The translations under genes and the position numbers were made by a program. Of a stretch of 6,652 nucleotides of DNA, positions 1-5,409 are shown in pieces. The notes below the pieces were generated by a model. That model had not been told where the DNA came from and ran no database searches. It saw nothing but the letters and a program-made list of their open reading frames with translations. This DNA comes from Candidatus Faecivivens stercoripullorum. GTDB lineage: Bacteria > Bacillota > Clostridia > Oscillospirales > Ruminococcaceae. The stretch lies in contig DVLW01000259.1 in assembly GCA_018715285.1 (NCBI GenBank), positions 1 through 6,652 on the forward strand. Direction: 5' to 3'. How positions within the stretch are numbered: position 1 is the stretch's first letter; each line of letters opens with the position of its first letter.

Positions 1-744
1 ACCGGTACCCAGCGGGTGGAAGACCTGATTGCAAGCCGTATTCCGTCAGCAAGACTTTTGAGGATGGATACCGACACGACCTATTCCCGGTATGCTTATG
101 AGGAAAAATTTTCTCAGTTTGAGGCTGGGGAATATGATATCATGATTGGCACCCAGATGGTGGCAAAGGGACTGAATTTCCCGAATGTCACGCTGGTCGG
201 CGTAATTGGAGCGGACCAGTACCTGTATTCCGGTGACTTCAGAAGCGGTGAAAAGACCTTTTCGCTGATTACCCAGGTTGTCGGGCGCAGCGGACGCTAT
301 GAAAAACATGGGTGTGCCTATATTCAGACCATTTCCCCTGAACATCCGGTCATTCAGGATGCAGCCCGGCAGGACTATGAAGCGTTTTATGCCGATGAGA
401 TTATCATGCGCAAGACCGCTTTGCAGCCGCCTTTTTGTGATCTTGCGGTGGTTGGACTGTCCAGCAGTGATGAGTCCGCCGTCCGTCAGACAGCGAACCG
501 GCTGCATGGGATGCTGGCACGGGCATTGACTGATGCGGTTCCTCAGCTGCCGTGTGTGCTGCTTGGGGTATCAGAAGCAGGCGTTTACCGGCTGAATGGA
601 CGGTTCCGGCTGCGGATTATCCTTAAATGTAAAAACAACCGCCGGTTTCGCAGTCTGCTGCGTTCTGTGATTGCACAGGCTGCCGGCGACCGGCTTTTTT
701 CCAAAACCAGTATCTATGTGGATATGAATGGGGATATTGGCTAA
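1..744 (+). CDS. priA: Primosomal protein N' (PriA helicase), C-terminal part, 5' end outside window
   Basis: PriA is the 3'-to-5' superfamily 2 DNA helicase that recognises abandoned forks and D-loops and reloads the replisome. The reading frame is open from base 1 (first residues TGTQRVEDL), so the gene continues to the left; the GTG at 16 is an internal codon, not the start. 247 residues are visible. They contain helicase motif V (GTQMVAKGLNFPNVTLVGV, from about residue 50 of the fragment), the PriA-typical ADQYLYSGDFRSGEKTF stretch, and motif VI with the arginine finger region (QVVGRSGR, residues 92-99). The PriA-specific C-terminal domain follows (LQPPF, then the GVYRLNGRFRLRIILK region). 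The Walker A and B motifs and the zinc-binding cysteines must lie upstream. The protein ends YVDMNGDIG, where many PriA proteins end with a DVDP/DVNP-like motif; this looks like family drift, not truncation. The TAA is 21 bp before def, consistent with cotranscription. Identification is secure. Confidence 0.96.
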   Translation, partial: TGTQRVEDLIASRIPSARLLRMDTDTTYSRYAYEEKFSQFEAGEYDIMIGTQMVAKGLNFPNVTLVGVIGADQYLYSGDFRSGEKTFSLITQVVGRSGRYEKHGCAYIQTISPEHPVIQDAARQDYEAFYADEIIMRKTALQPPFCDLAVVGLSSSDESAVRQTANRLHGMLARALTDAVPQLPCVLLGVSEAGVYRLNGRFRLRIILKCKNNRRFRSLLRSVIAQAAGDRLFSKTSIYVDMNGDIG

Positions 745-765
745 GATAGTAAAGGATGAAGCAAA

Positions 766-1275
766 ATGGCTATTCGTAATATGGTATATGAAGGAGATCC
801 GATGCTCCGCAAGACCTCCCGCGAGGTTACCGTTTTTGATGATAAGCTGGGTACCCTGCTGGACGATATGGCAGAAACAATGGCTCAGCATATGGGTGTT
901 GGCCTTGCCGGTGTTCAGGTTGGGATTCTGCGCCGGGTCGTGGTGATCGATATCGGCGAGGGAAGAATTGAACTGATTAATCCGTCGATTATCCGTTCTT
1001 CCGGCTCTCAGGAGGGAAGTGAAGGCTGCCTGTCTTTCCCGGGACAGTATGGGATTGTTGAGCGCCCGGATTCGGTGACGGTTCATGCACAGGACCGGCA
1101 TGGCAACTGGTTTGACATTACCGGAACCGGTCTGCTGGCACGTGCTTTCTGCCATGAGATTGACCATCTGGACGGAATTGTCTTCAAAGATCACGCGTCG
1201 AGAATGCTCGACCCGGATGAACAGCCGCCCAAAAATAAACGCAGAGTCAGAGCACATGTTAAGGTGAAAAAATAA
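766..1275 (+). CDS. def: Peptide deformylase
   Basis: This cytosolic, ribosome-associated metalloenzyme removes the formyl group from the N-terminal formyl-methionine of new proteins. The 169-residue product is of normal length and has all three family motifs: motif I GVGLAGVQ (residues 44-51), motif II EGCLS (86-90, metal ligand Cys88) and motif III HEIDH (130-134, ligands His130 and His134, catalytic Glu131). Motif I normally reads G-x-G-x-A-A-x-Q; the second Ala is Gly49 here. The tail after residue 155 is strongly basic (KNKRRVRAHVKVKK). In E. coli a basic C-terminal helix binds the ribosome near the exit tunnel, so a similar role is a reasonable inference. The ATG is preceded by AAAGGA at 751-756, 9 nt upstream, and the N-terminus (MAIRNMVYEGDPMLRK) fits the family. 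It lies 21 bp after priA and 14 bp before fmt, which performs the opposite reaction. Confidence 0.97.
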   Translation: MAIRNMVYEGDPMLRKTSREVTVFDDKLGTLLDDMAETMAQHMGVGLAGVQVGILRRVVVIDIGEGRIELINPSIIRSSGSQEGSEGCLSFPGQYGIVERPDSVTVHAQDRHGNWFDITGTGLLARAFCHEIDHLDGIVFKDHASRMLDPDEQPPKNKRRVRAHVKVKK

Positions 1276-1289
1276 AAGGGGCGTTTAAG

Positions 1290-2210
1290 ATGAATATCGT
1301 TTTTATGGGTACGCCCGATTTTGCGGTTCCCTGTCTGCAAAAACTGCTGGATGCAGGATATCCGGTGACCGGCGTTTTTACCCAGCCGGATAAGCCCAAG
1401 GGCAGAGGATATAAGCTGGTGCCGCCGCCTGTCAAGGAACTGGCTATGGCACATGATATCCCGGTTTTTCAGCCGAACAGTTTGCGAAATGATGAATCTT
1501 TTGAAATGATTAAAAGCTGTGCACCCGATTTGATTGTCGTGGTTGCTTACGGTAAGATTCTGCCCAAGCGGGTGCTGGAACTGCCGAAATACGGCTGCAT
1601 CAATGTCCATGCGTCGCTGCTGCCGCGGTATCGCGGTGCAGGACCGATTCAGTGGGCAATCCTGAATGGTGAGTCGGAAACTGGCATCACCACTATGTAT
1701 ATGGGTGAAGGTCTGGATACCGGTGATATGTTGGAACAGGTCAAAACACCGATTGGGGAAAATGAGACGGCGGATGAACTGTATACCCGTCTGTCCAAAA
1801 TGGGCGCAGAAACTCTGCTGGTAACATTGCAAAAACTGGAAGCGGACGCACTGCTGCGTACACCGCAGGATGACAGCCTGTCCTGTTACGCACCAATTCT
1901 GGATAAGAGCCTTTGCCCGATTGACTTTAACAAAACGGCATGGGAAATTCACAATCAGATTCGCGGATTGTCTTCCTGGCCGGCCGCAACTACGACTTAT
2001 AAGGGAAAACGGCTGAAAGTATATGAAAGCCGCCTTGTTTCCCGCAATGGCCAGCCGGGTGAAATTCTGGATACTAAACGGTTTATTGTCGCCTGCAAAG
2101 AAGGCGCGGTTGAACTGGTTTCGGTACAGTATGAAGGTGGACGCCGGATGGATGGCGACGCATTTTTGCGCGGCAGACCTCCGGTGCCGGGAGAAAAACT
2201 GGGTGAATAA
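1290..2210 (+). CDS. fmt: Methionyl-tRNA formyltransferase
   Basis: Fmt transfers the formyl group of 10-formyltetrahydrofolate to Met-tRNA(fMet), producing the initiator for bacterial translation. The 306-residue product has the expected two domains. The N-terminal Rossmann-like catalytic domain (about 1-200) starts with MNIVFMGTPDFAVP. It carries the tRNA-contacting loop TQPDKPKGRG (31-40), the catalytic Asn105 and His107 in the INVHASLLPRYRGAGPIQWA region, and Asp143 in GLDTGDM. The C-terminal tRNA-binding domain (about 205-306) includes the HNQIRGLSSWPAA segment and the closing FLRGRPPVPGEKLG. No key residue is missing and the length is close to the E. coli enzyme. AAGGGG at 1276-1281, 8 nt before the ATG, is the ribosome binding site and directly abuts the def stop codon. 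Linkage with def is one of the most conserved bacterial gene pairs. Confidence 0.98.
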   Translation: MNIVFMGTPDFAVPCLQKLLDAGYPVTGVFTQPDKPKGRGYKLVPPPVKELAMAHDIPVFQPNSLRNDESFEMIKSCAPDLIVVVAYGKILPKRVLELPKYGCINVHASLLPRYRGAGPIQWAILNGESETGITTMYMGEGLDTGDMLEQVKTPIGENETADELYTRLSKMGAETLLVTLQKLEADALLRTPQDDSLSCYAPILDKSLCPIDFNKTAWEIHNQIRGLSSWPAATTTYKGKRLKVYESRLVSRNGQPGEILDTKRFIVACKEGAVELVSVQYEGGRRMDGDAFLRGRPPVPGEKLGE

Positions 2211-2220
2211 TTACTGAAAT

Positions 2221-2228
2221 AAAGGAGG
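2221..2228 (+). promoter_or_regulatory. Strong ribosome binding site of rsmB that decides between two starts
   Basis: AAAGGAGG is a near-perfect Shine-Dalgarno sequence. Two in-frame starts follow back to back, GTG at 2234 and ATG at 2237. The core GGAGG is 5 nt from the GTG and 8 nt from the ATG. The second spacing is nearer the optimum and ATG is the stronger codon, so 2237 is preferred. The choice changes the protein by one residue only. Confidence 0.85.
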
Positions 2229-2236
2229 AGATTGTG

Positions 2237-3571
2237 ATGCCGGCTCGTAAAATTTCTGCCCGTGAAGCGGTATATAAAGGACTTTTGCGGATGCAGCAGG
2301 GGGCCTATTCCAACCTCCTTCTGGACAGCCTGCTGTCAGAACTGGACGACGGCAGAGAGCGGCAGTTTGCCGCCCAGCTGTTTTACGGAGTCCTCGAACG
2401 GGATGTGACCATTCGATGGATAATCCGCAGCCTGACCGGGAAACCGGAGAAAAAGTTGGACAATGAAGTAATTGCCGCTTTGTCGATTGCCCTTTACCAG
2501 ATCAAATGGATGGATGGGGTACCCGATTCGGCGGCGGTTAATGAGAGTGTAAACCTCATCCGTCGTTCCAGAAAGAAGAGTGCAGCCGGATTTGTCAACG
2601 GTGTTCTGCGCAGTTTCCTCAGACAGGGCGCAACACTTCCGCTTCCGGAAAATCCACTGGAACGTGCTGAGGTTGAATACGCGATGCCGCGCTGGATACT
2701 TGAGATCTGGCAGCGGGATTATGGTTTTGACACCGCGGTGAAACTGGCGCAGGATTGTCTGGGAAGACCGCCGATTCAGCTGCGTGTCAATACGCTGACG
2801 GCTGACCGTGAACAGGTTATGGCTGAACTGACGGCGGAAGGAATTAAGGTCAGTCCGCATCCAATGCTTGCCGATTGCCTGACGGTATCTGAAACCGGTT
2901 CACTTGGACGGTTGTCTGCAATCCGGGAAGGCCGCTGTTATGTACAGGATGCTGCTTCCCAGCTGTGTGCGATGGCGGTTGACCCCAGGTCGGGAGAAAC
3001 AGTACTTGATTTGTGCGCCGCGCCCGGTTCCAAGAGTTTTACAATGGCGCAGTTGATGAAGGATGAAGGACGGCTGATGTCTTTCGATCTCCATCCGCAT
3101 CGGGCAAAACTGATTGAAGATGGCGCAAAGAGACTCGGGATTCATTGTATTCAGGCCGGGACAGGGGATGCTGCAAAGTTTGATTCCAGGGTACCGGTTG
3201 CCGACAGAGTGTTGTGCGATGTTCCATGTGCCGGGTTGGGCGTTATCCGGAGAAAGCCGGAAATTCGCCGCAAAAGCCCGGAGGAGATTGCCGGACTGCC
3301 TGCAATCCAGCTGGAAATATTACATAACGCGGCAAATTATCTGCGGCCGGGCGGAATATTGGTCTATTCCACCTGTTCGCTCAATAAAGACGAAAATGAC
3401 AGGGTGACTGCCGCATTTCTGGCAGCCCATCCTGATTTTGCCCCATCAGCGCTGCCGGAAGTTTTTGATAAGCTGACGGCCGAAAAAGACGGGAACACCG
3501 TTACGTTGATGCCGCATATGGGCGGGTATGACGGGTTTTATATTGCAAGATTTATCAAGAAAAGGGCGTGA
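2237..3571 (+). CDS. rsmB: 16S rRNA (cytosine-967-C5)-methyltransferase RsmB
   Basis: RsmB uses S-adenosylmethionine to methylate C5 of cytosine 967 (E. coli numbering) in 16S rRNA. With the ATG start the product is 444 residues, close to the E. coli length. Residues about 4-130 form the NusB-like RNA-binding domain found in RsmB (ISAREAVYKGLLRMQQGAYSN, then AAVNESVNLIRR). The Rossmann methyltransferase domain follows. It has SAM-binding motif I VLDLCAAPGSKS (256-267), an acidic ribose-contacting residue in SFDLHPHR (Asp284), motif IV DVPCAGLGV (328-336, Cys331) and motif VI STCS (378-381, nucleophilic Cys380). Both catalytic cysteines of the m5C family are present. Two common consensus positions differ: PGGK is PGSK, and PCSG is PCAG. 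The NusB domain at the N-terminus argues against the related RsmF and archaeal Nop2-like enzymes. It lies 26 bp after fmt and its stop codon overlaps the rlmN start. Confidence 0.96.
   Translation: MPARKISAREAVYKGLLRMQQGAYSNLLLDSLLSELDDGRERQFAAQLFYGVLERDVTIRWIIRSLTGKPEKKLDNEVIAALSIALYQIKWMDGVPDSAAVNESVNLIRRSRKKSAAGFVNGVLRSFLRQGATLPLPENPLERAEVEYAMPRWILEIWQRDYGFDTAVKLAQDCLGRPPIQLRVNTLTADREQVMAELTAEGIKVSPHPMLADCLTVSETGSLGRLSAIREGRCYVQDAASQLCAMAVDPRSGETVLDLCAAPGSKSFTMAQLMKDEGRLMSFDLHPHRAKLIEDGAKRLGIHCIQAGTGDAAKFDSRVPVADRVLCDVPCAGLGVIRRKPEIRRKSPEEIAGLPAIQLEILHNAANYLRPGGILVYSTCSLNKDENDRVTAAFLAAHPDFAPSALPEVFDKLTAEKDGNTVTLMPHMGGYDGFYIARFIKKRA
3560..3571 (+). promoter_or_regulatory. rsmB-rlmN stop/start overlap (GTGA) with a closely set Shine-Dalgarno-like run
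   Basis: AAAAGGG at 3560-3566 is the only purine-rich site before the rlmN GTG and leaves just 1 nt of spacing, too short for normal independent initiation. The GTG (3568-3570) shares bases with the rsmB TGA (3569-3571). Together these suggest that rlmN is translated mainly by ribosomes that have just finished rsmB (termination-reinitiation coupling). That is inference from layout only. Confidence 0.6.
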
Positions 3572-4611
3572 GGATCATCGATACCTTTGATATCAAGTCG
3601 CTGACAATTCAGGAGCTGGAAGCGTTTATGCAGCAGCTCGGACAGCCGAAATTCCGTGCAAAACAGATTTTCCAGTGGCTGCATCAGAAAAGGGTATTGT
3701 CTTTTGATGAGATGAAAAATATTCCTGCCTCGCTTCGGGAACAGCTGGCAGAGCAGTGCCGGATCACCTCTTTTACCATTGAGCGCAAGCTGGTTTCAGC
3801 GGTGGATGGGACGATTAAGTACCTCTACCGGCTGGCAGACGGCGAGTATGTGGAAAGTGTTCTGATGCGGTATGAGCATGGTATCAGCGTCTGTGTTTCC
3901 ACTCAGGTGGGATGCAAGATGGGATGCAGTTTCTGTGCTTCCACCAAGGCAGGATTTGTCCGGCATCTGACCCCTTCGGAAATCCTCGAGCAGGTGTACG
4001 CACCGGCACGGGATACCGGAGAAAGGGTGGACAGTCTGGTGTTGATGGGCATTGGGGAACCACTGGATAATTATGATAATGTTCTGCGTTTTCTGGAGCT
4101 GGTCAGCTCTCCTGATGGGCTGTGCATGAGCCATCGGCATATTTCGCTTTCGACCTGCGGGCTGGTAGACCGTATTTATCAGCTGGCTGATCTGAATTTA
4201 CAGATTACCCTGTCGGTATCTCTTCATGCATCCAATAATCAGGTGCGGGATGAGATTATGCCGGTCAACCATCGTTACCCGATTGAACAGCTGATGAAGG
4301 CGTGTCAGTACTATACCGATAAGACACACCGCCGTATTTCCTATGAATATTCGCTGATTCGCGGAGTCAATGACAATGCACAGCAGGCGGAAGAACTTGC
4401 CGGTTTACTCAAAGGAATGCTCTGTCATGTCAATCTGATTCCGGTCAACTATGTGGAAGAGGCCGGATACCATCAGAGTGGACGGCAGCAGATCTATGCT
4501 TTCCAGAAGCTGCTGCAGTCCCGTGGGATTAACGCGACGATCCGCAGAACCCTGGGCGCTGATATCAACGCTGCCTGCGGACAGCTGCGGCGGACGGCAA
4601 TCAATGGGTAA
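3568..4611 (+). CDS. rlmN: Dual-specificity 23S rRNA/tRNA adenine-C2 methyltransferase RlmN (radical SAM)
   Basis: RlmN is a [4Fe-4S] radical-SAM enzyme that methylates C2 of A2503 in the peptidyl-transferase centre of 23S rRNA and of A37 in some tRNAs. The 347-residue product matches family length. Visible are the N-terminal RNA-binding region (FRAKQIFQWLHQKRV, 29-43) and the cluster motif CxxxCxxC (Cys116, Cys120, Cys123). The upstream Cys109 and C-terminal Cys337 (DINAACGQL) form the catalytic pair corresponding to E. coli Cys118 and Cys355. GIGEPLDNYDNV (161-172) is the SAM-contacting GEP region. The resistance enzyme Cfr is closely related, but the chromosomal context and full agreement with RlmN wording make Cfr unlikely. 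The start is GTG at 3568, overlapping the rsmB TGA as GTGA. No in-frame ATG lies between the upstream stop at 3529-3531 and this point, and the next ATG, at 3628, would remove part of the N-terminal domain. Confidence 0.96.
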   Translation: MRIIDTFDIKSLTIQELEAFMQQLGQPKFRAKQIFQWLHQKRVLSFDEMKNIPASLREQLAEQCRITSFTIERKLVSAVDGTIKYLYRLADGEYVESVLMRYEHGISVCVSTQVGCKMGCSFCASTKAGFVRHLTPSEILEQVYAPARDTGERVDSLVLMGIGEPLDNYDNVLRFLELVSSPDGLCMSHRHISLSTCGLVDRIYQLADLNLQITLSVSLHASNNQVRDEIMPVNHRYPIEQLMKACQYYTDKTHRRISYEYSLIRGVNDNAQQAEELAGLLKGMLCHVNLIPVNYVEEAGYHQSGRQQIYAFQKLLQSRGINATIRRTLGADINAACGQLRRTAING

Positions 4612-4644
4612 CAGGATGACAGATCACAGGAAGGAGCGCTGCCG

Positions 4645-5373
4645 ATGAAGATTGCCGGAAAAACGGATGTCGGTATGATCCGGAAAACCAATCAGGATAC
4701 CTTTCGTATCGCTGTTTTGTGTGACGGAATAGGCTTTGCGCTGGTCTGCGACGGCATGGGCGGCGTCAAGGGCGGCGATCAGGCCAGTGCCATTGCGAAA
4801 CGGATGATTACCGCTGTTGTCCGCGACAATATCCGGGCAGGCATGATGGATGATGAACTGCATGACCTTTTGCTGCGGGCGATATTTGAAGCCAACCGCC
4901 AGATTTATGAACAGGCGCAGAGCCAGCCGGAGTTTGCCGGGATGGGGACTACCGCGCTTGCGGCGATTATCACTCCGGATTGTGCTTATATCGGGCATGT
5001 CGGAGATTCAAGACTGTACCAGCTGCATGGCGGACAGTTTTATCAGGTTACGCGGGACCACTCCCGTGTGCAGGAGATGATTGACCTCGGGCAGATTACG
5101 CCGGAAGAGGCGCGGCTGCGTCCTGACCGGAACATTATAACACGTGCGGTCGGGATTGCGCCGGATGTGGATGTCGATCTGCTGGATTTGCAGCTGTCGC
5201 CGGGCGACCGGCTGCTGATGTGCAGTGACGGGTTATCCGGGCTGTGCAGTGACAGGGAAATGGGAGAGGTGCTTTCATCCCATCCGATTGAAGAAGTGAC
5301 AGAACAGCTGATCGCTGCCGCCAACCGTAAGGGCGGCTATGATAATATTACCGTCGTCGTAATTGAAAACTGA
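4645..5373 (+). CDS. prpC: PP2C-family Ser/Thr protein phosphatase (PrpC/Stp)
   Basis: This is the manganese/magnesium-dependent phosphatase that reverses phosphorylation by the PASTA kinase encoded next to it. At 242 residues it is a minimal, soluble catalytic domain with no membrane segment. Motifs run in the expected order: TDVGMIRKTNQD (7-18; phosphate-binding Arg13 and metal-ligand Asp18), VCDGMGG (34-40; metal-ligand Asp36), GMGTT (99-103), GHVGDSRLY (117-125), TRDHS (136-140), ITRAVG (165-170), CSDGLS (193-198; metal-ligand Asp195) and GGYDNITVVV (230-239; metal-ligand Asp233). The first motif reads NQD instead of the frequent NED; both occur in the family. The ATG follows AAGGAG at 4631-4636 with 8 nt spacing. 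It sits 33 bp after rlmN and 36 bp before the kinase gene, the standard Firmicutes arrangement, so kinase and phosphatase are probably produced together. Confidence 0.96.
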   Translation: MKIAGKTDVGMIRKTNQDTFRIAVLCDGIGFALVCDGMGGVKGGDQASAIAKRMITAVVRDNIRAGMMDDELHDLLLRAIFEANRQIYEQAQSQPEFAGMGTTALAAIITPDCAYIGHVGDSRLYQLHGGQFYQVTRDHSRVQEMIDLGQITPEEARLRPDRNIITRAVGIAPDVDVDLLDLQLSPGDRLLMCSDGLSGLCSDREMGEVLSSHPIEEVTEQLIAAANRKGGYDNITVVVIEN

Positions 5374-5390
5374 TGACGGGTTTCACCACC

Positions 5391-5398
5391 AAAAAGGA
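5391..5398 (+). promoter_or_regulatory. Ribosome binding site of prkC
   Basis: AAAAAGGA precedes the ATG at 5410 by 11 nt, slightly longer than usual. A TTG at 5404 is in frame two codons earlier and has about 5 nt spacing. ATG is favoured because MEYIGKTLGERYQLQKLIG matches the usual kinase N-terminus. An ATG at 5399 is out of frame. Confidence 0.65.
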
Positions 5399-5409
5399 AT
5401 GGTTTGCAT

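Noticed and set aside
571..1257. Open frame of 228 codons on the - strand opposite the end of priA and def
   Set aside because: Same reasoning: it crosses a gene boundary of the real operon and has no recognisable protein signature.
1921..1950. TTGACT inside fmt as a possible -35 element for rsmB
   Set aside because: No TATAAT-like sequence occurs 16-18 bp downstream; the match is part of the conserved Fmt coding sequence.
1191..1952. Open frame of 253 codons on the - strand opposite the end of def and most of fmt
   Set aside because: It spans two well supported + strand genes and the gap between them, with no family motif; it is a chance antisense frame.
3568..4611. Possibility that the radical-SAM methyltransferase is the resistance enzyme Cfr
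   Set aside because: Its place in the conserved housekeeping operon and motifs such as MGIGEPLDNYDNV and DINAACGQL match RlmN, and nothing nearby suggests a mobile element.
4612..4644. Gap between rlmN and prpC checked for a terminator or regulatory hairpin
   Set aside because: Only 33 bp, mostly occupied by the prpC ribosome binding site; no GC-rich stem followed by a T run.
5081..5141. TTGACC at 5081 and a TATAAC-like element near 5136 inside prpC as a possible internal promoter for prkC
   Set aside because: The two elements are about 50 bp apart instead of about 17, and neither has a partner at proper spacing.
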